Of a DNA stretch of 64,000 nucleotides, positions 27,345 through 35,160 are shown in pieces. Origin of the DNA: Corynebacterium mendelii (lineage in GTDB: Bacteria; Actinomycetota; Actinomycetes; Mycobacteriales; Mycobacteriaceae). The notes under the pieces were generated by a model that worked only from the letters and a program-made list of their open reading frames with translations, made no database searches and had not been told where the DNA came from. The translations under genes and the position numbers were made by a program. The stretch spans positions 27,328-91,327 of the forward strand of contig NZ_JAFLEQ010000014.1 of assembly GCF_017307055.1 (NCBI RefSeq), written 5' to 3'. Positions within the stretch are counted from its first letter, which is position 1. Each line of letters starts with the position of its first letter.

Positions 27345-28364
27345 ATGGCACGGCGCAACCGCACCGGCGCGGTGTTTGCGGCCGTGGGCCTGCTGTCGGC
27401 CGGGATGGCCGGCATCCACCACCTGCAGTCCCCCACTGACGGTGATCCGGCCAATCAGGCCGGGCCCGCCAGCACCGCGGCAGCTGCGCCGGCCGCCACC
27501 CGCACGCAGACGGTCCCCGGCACCGATATCCCTGCCGCCGCTGATTCGTCGACCGCGTCACCGGTGCCATCACTTCCCGCCCCCGCCGCGCAGACGGCAG
27601 CCCCGACACAGCTTTTCGCCCATGATCCCCTCCTGCCGCCGCATGCCCATTTAAGCCGCAGGCACGGCACCACACCACAGCCGACAACCACTTATTCCCC
27701 GCAGCCGGTGGCGCCGAAAGCGGAAATCGTCGGCGGCCTCACGGGTTTCCCGCTGCCGCCGGAACCGACCTATCTGGACCACCGTCCCGTTCCGTGGGGC
27801 AGGCCGGAAAACCGGGAACCGGCCCCGGCGCTGCCGCCGACGGCACAGGCCACCACCACCGCCCCGGCGGACAAGGGCACACCGGCCGGCACCGGCTCAC
27901 CCACCCCTGCCCCGGTGCCCACCGGCACCCCGCCGACGGGCACCCCCACCGATTCTCCGGTTCCCCCGACGACACCGGATAATCCGGAACCGTCAACCAC
28001 CACGCCCCCTGCTTCCCCGGATCAGACAGGCACACAGCCAACCACGTCCCCGTCCGGCACACCACAGCCCACCCCGACCGAGGACGACCCGGGGGTGACG
28101 GGCACCCCGCCGACCCCGACGACGGGACCGGCGACGACCCTGCCGGAAGGGACCACGACCACAGCGCCGGCCGCCGAACCGTCGCCCACCGGCACCGACC
28201 CCACCGCGCCGGGGTCCCCGCGGACGGCACGCCCGGCCCCCGGGGCAGCGGCCGGCACGCCTGCCGCTGAAGCAGGTGACAGTGCGGCCCCCACCGGCCC
28301 GGTGGTCCGGCAGCCGGACAACGATCCCGCAACCGGTGAAACGGTGGCCGCCCGCCCCGACTGA
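27345..28364 (+). CDS. Secreted/anchored Pro-Thr-rich protein of unknown function
   Basis: A 339-residue protein with a basic N-terminus (MARRNR) and hydrophobic helix 8-24 lacking an obvious cleavage site or lipobox. About 300 residues of Pro/Thr/Gly/Ala low complexity follow, with TPTGTPP-like runs. No folded domain, LPxTG or catalytic motif is visible. AAAAGGAGG precedes ATG 27345 at ideal spacing and a terminator follows, so it is a genuine expressed gene. It may span the cell wall as a spacer or be O-mannosylated (many Thr/Pro), which suits the mannose genes that follow, but this is inference. Confidence 0.75.
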   Translation: MARRNRTGAVFAAVGLLSAGMAGIHHLQSPTDGDPANQAGPASTAAAAPAATRTQTVPGTDIPAAADSSTASPVPSLPAPAAQTAAPTQLFAHDPLLPPHAHLSRRHGTTPQPTTTYSPQPVAPKAEIVGGLTGFPLPPEPTYLDHRPVPWGRPENREPAPALPPTAQATTTAPADKGTPAGTGSPTPAPVPTGTPPTGTPTDSPVPPTTPDNPEPSTTTPPASPDQTGTQPTTSPSGTPQPTPTEDDPGVTGTPPTPTTGPATTLPEGTTTTAPAAEPSPTGTDPTAPGSPRTARPAPGAAAGTPAAEAGDSAAPTGPVVRQPDNDPATGETVAARPD

Positions 28365-28380
28365 CCGCAGTGCCAGTCGG

Positions 28381-28402
28381 CACCGGGGTCGCCGGTGTTT
28401 TT
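28381..28402 (+). terminator. Terminator of the Pro/Thr-rich gene
   Basis: CACCGG-ggtcg-CCGGTG hairpin followed by TTTTT. Confidence 0.65.
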
Positions 28403-28440
28403 CTCCCGCCCGGCGCGGATCCCGGTTGTGCCCTGTGCCC

Positions 28441-29649
28441 CTAGCAGCCGGCGAGGAACAGCTGGCCGGTTCCGGTGGCGTTGACCGGCCCGTCGGAATC
28501 CGGAATCCAGGCCGCCTGGGTGGGGTGGAGGACCAGTGTCTGGTTGTCCCGGACCCGCTGCAGGGTCACCGTTGCGCTGGTGCACAGGGCAATCCGCGGG
28601 CCGGATGCGGCAAGCGGCTGACCGCTGGTGGTGCACTCGTGGCGGGTGAGGGTGAATTCGGCGGCGGGAATGTCGTAGTCGGTCTGACGGCCGTTGCCGA
28701 TGGTGGTGATACGCGGATCGGCCAGCGGATCAAAGGAGAGCACTTTGACCAGTTCGGGCACGTCGACGTGTTTGGAGGTCAATCCGCCGCGCAGCACATT
28801 GTCGGAGTTGGCCATGATCTCCACTCCCAGGCCGCTGATGTAGGAGTGCAGGTTGCCCGCGCCCAAAAACACGCCCTCGCCCGGGGCCAGATTGACTTTG
28901 TTCAGCAGCAGCGCGCCCAGCACCCCGACATCGCCGGGGTAGCGTTCGGCGACGGCCACAATCGTTGCCAGCACATCAGCAATCCACGGCTGATCATCGG
29001 GCCCGTGGCTGTCCAGGTAAGCCTGGGCGGCGCGGGTGACCGCATCAACCAGTGTGGTGCGGGTGGCCGCCGGCAGGGCGATCCAGGTGGTAAACAGTGC
29101 CCTGAGAGCCGTGTCCGGGTCCACCGGACTGGTTCCGTCGCCGGCCAGCATCCCGGTGTACTGGGCGAGTTCACGGCAGTTCAGGGCGGTGAACAATTCT
29201 CCTGTGGCAGCGATGGGGCGGAAACCGGCGAAAGCCTCAAACGGGGTGAGGGCCACCAGGGTTTCGGGTTTGTGGTTGTCGTCGCGGTAGTTGCGGTTGT
29301 CGGCATCGCGGGCAATACCGGCCTCATCCTCGGCGGCGCAGCCGGCCTCGGCCTGTGCTTTCGACGGGTGTGCCTGCAGGCTCAACGGCTCGGCGGCGGC
29401 CAAAAGTTTCAGCAGATACGGCAGCCGCGGCCCGTGGGCGGCGACAGCTTTTTCCCCCAAAGCGGCCACCGGGTCGGCGGCGATCAGGTCGTTTAATGCG
29501 GTGCCGTCGACTGTGGCCGGGGCGCCGGGGTGGGCGCCGAACCAGACTTCGGCCACCGGGGACTGACTGGGTCCGTCGCCGCGCATGGCCGGAATGAGCG
29601 TGCGCGATCCCCACGGGTAGGAGCGGACGGCCCCGGTCACAAGCTTCAT
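28441..29649 (-). CDS. manA: Mannose-6-phosphate isomerase, class I
   Basis: A 402-residue type I PMI interconverting fructose-6-P and mannose-6-P. Seen: QAHPSK zinc-binding region, NHKPETLVALTPFEAFAGFRP, and EGVFLGAGNLHSYISGLGVEIMANSDNVLR with the catalytic region. The start MKLVTGAVRSYPWGSR matches the family. It is the last gene of manB-tobH-manA on the minus strand, 285 nt after tobH, which is far enough for its own promoter. It supplies mannose for lipomannan, PIMs and protein mannosylation. Confidence 0.95.
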   Translation of the reverse strand: MKLVTGAVRSYPWGSRTLIPAMRGDGPSQSPVAEVWFGAHPGAPATVDGTALNDLIAADPVAALGEKAVAAHGPRLPYLLKLLAAAEPLSLQAHPSKAQAEAGCAAEDEAGIARDADNRNYRDDNHKPETLVALTPFEAFAGFRPIAATGELFTALNCRELAQYTGMLAGDGTSPVDPDTALRALFTTWIALPAATRTTLVDAVTRAAQAYLDSHGPDDQPWIADVLATIVAVAERYPGDVGVLGALLLNKVNLAPGEGVFLGAGNLHSYISGLGVEIMANSDNVLRGGLTSKHVDVPELVKVLSFDPLADPRITTIGNGRQTDYDIPAAEFTLTRHECTTSGQPLAASGPRIALCTSATVTLQRVRDNQTLVLHPTQAAWIPDSDGPVNATGTGQLFLAGC

Positions 29650-29839
29650 GTGTAAAAAGTCACTTCCCTAGGTATCGCGGATACGGCACGGTTGCCCGTC
29701 TGCCCCGGGCGGTGTGCACCGTCCGGCAGGACCATCTCCCCGCACAGGGGCAGGCAACCAGTGGCGCTGCCGGAGGATCACCGGGGCGGGTTGTGTCCCG
29801 GACCGGTTGTTCCCCCGCAGCTAACCACAGCCCACCGGG

Positions 29840-29854
29840 GTGTGTCAGACACAC
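29840..29854. promoter_or_regulatory. GTGTGTC-a-GACACAC palindrome upstream of manA
   Basis: Perfect 7-bp arms around one base in the 285-nt tobH-manA gap, about 190 nt upstream of the manA start. A possible operator; no regulator can be named. Confidence 0.35.
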
Positions 29855-29934
29855 ACTGCCGCGGGCGGTCCGCAGCAATGGTACCCGGTGGGTTGCCCAC
29901 CCGGCCATCCGGTGGCACCACAACTGCTGACCGG

Positions 29935-30963
29935 CTAGGGCTGGAAGACTGCCGCCGCCCACGCCCGGGTGCACAGCGCAAGACCGGCCGCCAGGCTGTG
30001 GCCCGGGCGTTCCTCGATGGTTTGTTCCAGCCCGTCAGGAAGCCCGTCGACGGCTTCCGCCCAGGTCACGGTCCGCAGCGCCGGGCCGGGCGGGGTGGAT
30101 GCCCCGGTGGTGACGGGGTCGAAGAAAATACTGTCCGGATCGTCTTCCGGTGGTATCCCACGGTCGTCCCGGCGGCGCCGGGTGTGGGCCTGTGCGGCCA
30201 GGGCGGCACTGTTGCGGTCAAGGACCATTCCGCTGTGCCCTTCCACCGCCAGCTGGTGGGCGGCGATACGGGCAATCGCCAGACCGTAGCGGCTGGATGC
30301 GGTGTGGATGACCGGATGGTCGACCACATGCCGGTTCAGCTGTGCCGCCGGGTTGACCAGGCTGTCGCGGTCGGGGGCGCACAACCCCAGCTGCCCGTCG
30401 ATGCTGTCGGCGGTATCGTTGGCGGCCGCGGCCACCATGTCGACCGGATGGCCGGTGACAAGCCCCATCACCGCATGGACAGTGGCAGCCACCGACGCCG
30501 GGGTGATACCGGTGACATGCGGTGGGGCGGGAACCACCGGCACAGCCGACGGCACAGCCCCGCTAAGACCATCCCCGCCGCCGATGGCCACCACCCCGGC
30601 GCCCCGGCTGCACGCATCAGCGACTGCCCGTGCGCTAGCCGGGGTGGTCTCATCGACCACCCCCACAACCACATCCAGGGCGCCCACATAGGACGGCAGG
30701 GTGTCGGTGACAACCAGCGGCACCTGCGCCGGGGTGGCCAGCGCATCAACCAAACCGGCAGCAGCCGCCGCCAGCCGGTCACCGGTGACCACCACCACCG
30801 ACCGGGGTGCGGTGCCGGCGATATCGTCCACACCGCCGTCGGATAGGAAGCCGGCCACGGCACGCACCCGGGCGCCTTCATGGGCAACATCGAAAAACCG
30901 GACGGCGGCCGGGTTGTGGGATGGGTCTCCCGAGAAAAACTCCTCAGCGGATGATCCATTCAT
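29935..30963 (-). CDS. TobH-type SIS-like protein (Rv3256c family)
   Basis: A 342-residue protein with Rossmann-like strands (SVVVVTGDRLA, VPLVVTDTLP, VVVGVVDET, GVVAIGGGDG) of the phosphosugar-isomerase fold. Actinobacteria encode it between manB and manA (Rv3256c, annotated TobH). Catalytic SIS residues are not evident, so it may be non-enzymatic or act with the mannose-phosphate enzymes. ATG 30963 lies 68 nt after the manB stop, fitting an operon. Confidence 0.8.
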   Translation of the reverse strand: MNGSSAEEFFSGDPSHNPAAVRFFDVAHEGARVRAVAGFLSDGGVDDIAGTAPRSVVVVTGDRLAAAAAGLVDALATPAQVPLVVTDTLPSYVGALDVVVGVVDETTPASARAVADACSRGAGVVAIGGGDGLSGAVPSAVPVVPAPPHVTGITPASVAATVHAVMGLVTGHPVDMVAAAANDTADSIDGQLGLCAPDRDSLVNPAAQLNRHVVDHPVIHTASSRYGLAIARIAAHQLAVEGHSGMVLDRNSAALAAQAHTRRRRDDRGIPPEDDPDSIFFDPVTTGASTPPGPALRTVTWAEAVDGLPDGLEQTIEERPGHSLAAGLALCTRAWAAAVFQP

Positions 30964-31031
30964 GGCGGTCTTTTGTGCTCCTGTCCCTGATCCCTTGGTG
31001 TCGGTGTGGAAGTGTCAGCCGGCGGGTGGGC

Positions 31032-32426
31032 TCAGCCGCGGATGACGGCGAGAATCTCCTCCGTCAACGCGTCGCAGGCCTCTTTGGTCGGGGCCTCGAC
31101 GTTCAGGCGCAGCAGCGGCTCGGTATTCGACGGCCGCAGGCTGAACCAGGCCGGGGTGCCAGTCAGCTGCACGGTCACCCCGTCCAGGCGGTCGACGGAT
31201 TCGGTGCGGTCGGCAAACGCCTCGAGCACCGCGTCGGTGCGCTGCTTTTGCGCTTCCGCCGACTCCAGGCGGGAGTTGATCTCCCCGGAGGCGGCATAGC
31301 GGTCGAATTCACCGGCCAGCTGATCCATGGGCCTGTCGGCGTGCCCCAGCACACTGATCACGTGCAGTGCGGCCAGCAGACCCGAATCGGCGTTGAAGAA
31401 TTCCCTGAAGTAGTAGTGGGCGGAATGCTCCCCGCCGAACACGGCGTTTTCTTCGGCCATGGTGGCTTTGATGTAGGAGTGCCCCACCCGGGTGCGCACC
31501 GCGGTGCCGCCGTTGTCGGCGATGATTTCCGGCACCGTTTTCGAACAGATCAGATTGTGGATGATGGTGGCACCGGGGTATTTCGCCAGATAGTTTTTCG
31601 CCACCATGGCCGTCACCGCCGACGGGGAGACGGGATCGCCGTTGTTGTCGACGACGAAACACCGGTCGGCGTCCCCGTCGAAGGCCAAACCGATGTCGGC
31701 GCCGGTTTGTTTGACGTGGTTTTGCAGATCAACCAGGTTTTTCGGATCCAGCGGGTTGGCCTCATGATTGGGGAAGCTGCCGTCGAGCTCGAAGTAGAGC
31801 GGTTTGATGGTGATCGGCAGGCCGGTGAATACCGCCGGCACGGTCAGCCCGGCCATGCCGTTTCCGGCATCCACCGCCACCGTCAACGGGCGGATACCCT
31901 CCAGATCAACCAGGCCGCGCAGGTAGGTGCCGTAGTCGGCCAGCACATCCGCCCGGCTGATGGTGCCGGGATTGTCGGCCGCGGCAAGCCCCCCGGCCAC
32001 CAGGTCATCGGCGATGGCGGCCAGACCGGTGTCCCGGCTGACCGGTTTCGCGCCCGCCCGGCACAGTTTGATGCCGTTGTAGCTGGCCGGATTGTGGGAG
32101 GCGGTGAACATCGCCCCCGGGCAGTCCCACACCCCGGAGACGTAGTACATCTCGTCGGTGCCGGTCAGCCCCAGCATCACCACATCCATGCCGGCGGTGG
32201 CCGCACCGCGGGCGAAGGCCGCGGCCAGTGCGGGTGAGGAATCCCTCATATCGTGGCCGACACAGATTTTTTCCGCGCCCTCTTTGCCCATCAACACGGC
32301 AAACGAAGCGCCCGCATCCCGGGCAAGCTCCGCATCCAGCTGGGTTGCCACCAGGCCACGGATGTCGTAGGCCTTGACAATCGCGTCAACATCGGCACGG
32401 GAACGTTTGGTCATTTGTGGATTCAC
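31032..32426 (-). CDS. manB: Phosphomannomutase/phosphoglucomutase
   Basis: A 464-residue alpha-D-phosphohexomutase converting mannose-6-P to mannose-1-P. Active-site phosphoserine loop TASHNP (S110), metal loop DGDADRC near 253, sugar-binding GEHSAHYYF and the C-terminal SNTEPLLRLN phosphate loop are intact. GTG 32426 or ATG 32414 could start it; neither has a strong ribosome-binding site. It heads manB-tobH-manA and feeds GDP-mannose synthesis with the pyrophosphorylase gene at 35161-36255. Confidence 0.95.
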   Translation of the reverse strand: MNPQMTKRSRADVDAIVKAYDIRGLVATQLDAELARDAGASFAVLMGKEGAEKICVGHDMRDSSPALAAAFARGAATAGMDVVMLGLTGTDEMYYVSGVWDCPGAMFTASHNPASYNGIKLCRAGAKPVSRDTGLAAIADDLVAGGLAAADNPGTISRADVLADYGTYLRGLVDLEGIRPLTVAVDAGNGMAGLTVPAVFTGLPITIKPLYFELDGSFPNHEANPLDPKNLVDLQNHVKQTGADIGLAFDGDADRCFVVDNNGDPVSPSAVTAMVAKNYLAKYPGATIIHNLICSKTVPEIIADNGGTAVRTRVGHSYIKATMAEENAVFGGEHSAHYYFREFFNADSGLLAALHVISVLGHADRPMDQLAGEFDRYAASGEINSRLESAEAQKQRTDAVLEAFADRTESVDRLDGVTVQLTGTPAWFSLRPSNTEPLLRLNVEAPTKEACDALTEEILAVIRG

Positions 32427-32845
32427 CGACTGCTTTCACCACCGCACCTTTTGGAAAAAAGGGGCGGGGAAGAACAAAAGAAAATGGTTGGAAACTTAAC
32501 GCGGGAGGATACCGTGGTGTTTTTTGGAAAAACCCCACCGGTGAAGTTGTGGTGCGGGACGAACAGCACGCCGCCGGTTTTCCCCGGCGGCTGTCCACCG
32601 CGGCTGACAACAACGACCCGTCGATCCCGCTGCCGCCCACCGGGGTGATGCAACTCCGGTGCGCGGGTGGGTTTTTTCAAAAAATCCTCCCGCCACACCC
32701 CGACAGCATTCCGGCGGGATGGTCACGCCGACGGGGTGGTTTTCCAGCTTATCCGAGTTTTGCACAAACCTCTGCGGGCACGCCAAGGCCCACCACCGGG
32801 GATGTGTCCGTGTACCGGATGGCCGGGGCAGGAGATGGGGTGACG
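32427..32845. other. manB-DUF3499 gap rich in palindromes (419 nt)
   Basis: No gene. Three A/T-core palindromes: CTTTTGGAAAAAAG near 32447, GTTTTTTGGAAAAACC near 32519, and a longer GC-flanked one at about 32658-32690 (GGGTTTTTTcAAAAAATCC inside GCGGG/CCCGC). A GCCGCCGG/CCGGCGGC hairpin lies near 32572. TTTTGCACAAAC near 32758 repeats a string at 13863. These probably include the DUF3499 terminator and the manB promoter. Confidence 0.5.
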
Positions 32846-33277
32846 CTACCGCTCCGGGTCGGCACCGGTATCGGCCACCAGGTGCAGGTGCCGCCGCCGG
32901 CCGGGGCGCCGGCGCATCTGGGACGGGTGGGTGCCGCCGGGTCCGGCCGGGGGCGGCACCGGCCCGGCCGGGGCCGGCGGTTCGGCAACCAGCCCGGTGG
33001 TCAGCCGTCCTTTTTCGCGGACCGCTTCAGCCAGGGCGGTGAGTGATTCGACATTCCGGCGACGGGTTTTCCGGGAAAAACCGCACGGGTCGATGAGCGT
33101 CCAGCCGACCGGGGCACCGATGCGGGATGCGTGATCGACACACAAATCCCAGGCATGGGGGTTGTTTTCCGGGGCCAGCTCACGCAAAGTCGCCCTGAAC
33201 TTCGACTGCGAGTAAGTCAGGGTGGCGACTGCGGGCTTGCCGCAGCCGGGTCGGCAGCAGCGTCGGGAGGTACTCAC
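32846..33277 (-). CDS. DUF3499 protein (Rv3258c-like)
   Basis: A 143-residue basic protein starting MSTSRRCCRPGCGKPAVATLTY, with Cys pairs and later LCVDHAS resembling a small zinc finger (C-x3-C ... C-x2-H). The second half is Pro/Gly/Arg-rich and disordered. Conserved next to manB in Corynebacteriales, function unknown; RNA or DNA binding is a guess from the charge. GTG 33277 follows TAGACT by 8 nt, a leaderless start. Confidence 0.85.
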   Translation of the reverse strand: MSTSRRCCRPGCGKPAVATLTYSQSKFRATLRELAPENNPHAWDLCVDHASRIGAPVGWTLIDPCGFSRKTRRRNVESLTALAEAVREKGRLTTGLVAEPPAPAGPVPPPAGPGGTHPSQMRRRPGRRRHLHLVADTGADPER

Positions 33278-33285
33278 GACACCAC

Positions 33286-33291
33286 AGTCTA
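33286..33291 (-). promoter_or_regulatory. -10 box TAGACT, leaderless start of DUF3499 gene
   Basis: TAGACT on the minus strand ends 8 nt before the GTG at 33277. The divergent metallopeptidase-family gene has TAATAG about 11 nt before its ATG. Confidence 0.6.
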
Positions 33292-33378
33292 AAGGTTTGG
33301 TTGAGGTTTAACTAGTCCACCGCCTGTCCGGCGCGCCCTCAACCACCGGGCCGGGGCAGGGTAATAGGGTTAAACCCC

Positions 33379-33840
33379 ATGCAGCCGAATTCCTCCCGCG
33401 ACCGCCACGGCAGGGGTGTGCGCGGCATGGTCATTCCCCCGGCCGCCCCCGGTTTCACGCCGCGCCCCCGCCGTTTCGACACTGCCGTCATTGACGCCTA
33501 CGCCGAATTGGATGAACGTTTCGCCGCGGAGCTGGCGGGCCTGGATATTGCGGTTGACACGATTCCGCGCATGCAGCTGGATGCCGACACCACCTATTTC
33601 ACCCGGGAAATCGCCGCCGACGGGCCGGTTCCCCTGGGCCGGTTGATTCCCACGGCCGTCGACAGCACGGGCCAGCCCACCCGGGCCAGAATCGTTGTCT
33701 TCCGCCGCCCGGTGGAAGCCCGCTGCCGGAACGCCGAGGAGCTGGCGGAGCTGTTGCACCGGATTCTGGTGCAGCTGGTGGCCGCCTACCTCAATATCGA
33801 CGACACCGACATCGACCCGGATATCAGGGCCTGGGACTAG
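33379..33840 (+). CDS. Metallopeptidase-family (zincin-like) protein without HExxH (Rv3259-like)
   Basis: A 153-residue protein of the small zincin-like family found beside DUF3499. The helix that carries HExxH in catalytic members reads HRILVQLVAAYLNI here, so the two zinc histidines and the Glu are missing; it is probably non-catalytic, as its mycobacterial counterpart seems to be. The first 30 residues are disordered and basic. ATG 33379 follows the AT-rich TAATAGGGTTAAACCCC. Confidence 0.8.
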   Translation: MQPNSSRDRHGRGVRGMVIPPAAPGFTPRPRRFDTAVIDAYAELDERFAAELAGLDIAVDTIPRMQLDADTTYFTREIAADGPVPLGRLIPTAVDSTGQPTRARIVVFRRPVEARCRNAEELAELLHRILVQLVAAYLNIDDTDIDPDIRAWD

Positions 33841-33954
33841 CCGGAAACAACAAAGACCACACGGGATGAAAAAACCGCCGTAGCGCATGCACTGCCGGTA
33901 AACGGCACCGTCACACACCACGACGGACAGGCAAACTGACGCGAACCGGGTCGT

Positions 33955-34326
33955 CTAGGAGGCGAGATTGCGCTTCCAGCGGCGGCGTTCACGCTCCGAC
34001 AGCCCGCCCCAGATACCGAAACGCTCGTCATGCTCGAGGGCGTATTCCAGGCATTCGTCACGCACCGCGCAGGCCTTGCAGATGCGCTTGGCGTCCTTGG
34101 TCGAGCCGCCTTTTTCGGGGAAGAATGCCTCGGGATCGGTCTGTGCGCACAGAGCCTGTTCCTGCCACTCCCCCTCGACCGCGTCAAACAGGGCATCGAT
34201 ACTCATGGTCGCCGCAGGAGACAACCCGGATGTACGGCGTACCGCACCACCGTGCGGCGTACCGCCGCGGCGGGACTTATCGCCAGCGATATCCTCCACG
34301 GGCTCTCCCTTCATAGAAATGTTCAT
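33955..34326 (-). CDS. whiB2: WhiB2-type iron-sulfur regulator (WhcD)
   Basis: A 123-residue Wbl protein. Four Cys ligands occur in QALCAQTDPEAFFPEKGGSTKDAKRICKACAVRDEC, followed by GIWGG and a basic ERRRWKRN tail. WhiB2/WhcD governs septation and growth and is essential in many actinobacteria. The N-terminal 40 residues are variable; alternative starts are GTG at residue 10 (with GGGAG upstream) and ATG at residue 41. The long upstream region implies complex regulation. Confidence 0.94.
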   Translation of the reverse strand: MNISMKGEPVEDIAGDKSRRGGTPHGGAVRRTSGLSPAATMSIDALFDAVEGEWQEQALCAQTDPEAFFPEKGGSTKDAKRICKACAVRDECLEYALEHDERFGIWGGLSERERRRWKRNLAS

Positions 34327-34499
34327 TGGGCCTGTTCCGGTCCCGGCCGACCGGCGGCGGGAGGGGAAAATAAATCATTGACTTTTTCAGCGGTGCTGCC
34401 GGAGTCTACGGGATGCTCCGCCGTGCGGACAACCACTGTCCACCATGCGGCACCGGGGCGGGACATACCCGCAAAATCTGCGGTTGCCGGTCGATGGCG

Positions 34500-34518
34500 T
34501 TACACAGCTGATTACACA
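34500..34518. repeat. TTACACA direct repeat, 12-bp period
   Basis: Two exact heptamers separated by 5 nt, about 175 nt upstream of whiB2. On the other strand they read TGTGTAA. Such spacing suits an OmpR-type response regulator dimer (MtrA is encoded in this window), but that is inference. Confidence 0.4.
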
Positions 34519-34963
34519 CGCGCCGGTAAGCAAGCGTCAACCTTGGGTGAAATAAATCCTGCACACATGGTAGTTTCCCCCGACAACCAATCACATCAGT
34601 CACACCAGCACCATTTCCCCCATCCCGGGTGTAAAAGCCGGGGGTACCACATATTGTGGCTGCATCCATCATGCACCCCAAGACGGCCATTCCGCGGCGT
34701 GTCGCACCCACTTCCCGCCGCCGTCGGTGCTATCACCCCCACCTGGTGCCGCACACCAAAAGCCGCCACCCACACCTGCCACAGGCCGTACCCCCATCAC
34801 CGCAGCACAATTGGGCTGCACATATGCGCCACCCCTGACATTGGCGGGGTGCACCACCCGCACCGGGTGCCACAGCCCCCGCTCCGGGACCCCGCCCGAC
34901 TGACCGGCGGACCATCCCGACCAGATCTACTTGGGGGTGTTTGCCGGTGCAGGAAAGGGAAGG

Positions 34964-35003
34964 CCAAAAAAATAACCCTCCCGCCACCTGCCGTGGCGGG
35001 AGG
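34964..35003 (-). terminator. Terminator of the manC-wbbL-rmlD operon
   Basis: An 11-bp stem (34977-34987 with 34993-35003) is followed on the minus strand by TTATTTTTTT. Confidence 0.85.
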
Positions 35004-35160
35004 AACATACCGCGGGCACGCATCCATTTTCCGGGCGGCCGGCACCGGGCGGTGGGCTGCCCTGCCCCGGCCGGACAGGGATTTTTTTCAACCCGCCACC
35101 ACCTCCCCTGCCGGCAGCCCCCGCTGCCGGGGGAGACAGACACACCACCCGTGGCGGATG

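Larger units (their letters stand above)
34327..35160. other. whiB2-manC gap (834 nt)
   Basis: No gene is credible; a plus-strand His/Pro-rich frame runs through but lacks family features. It holds the whiB2 promoter region and direct repeats TTACACA (34500-34506, 34512-34518). It also holds the manC terminator (34964-35003) and a further hairpin at about 35105-35133 (CCGGCAG/CTGCCGG). Confidence 0.5.
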
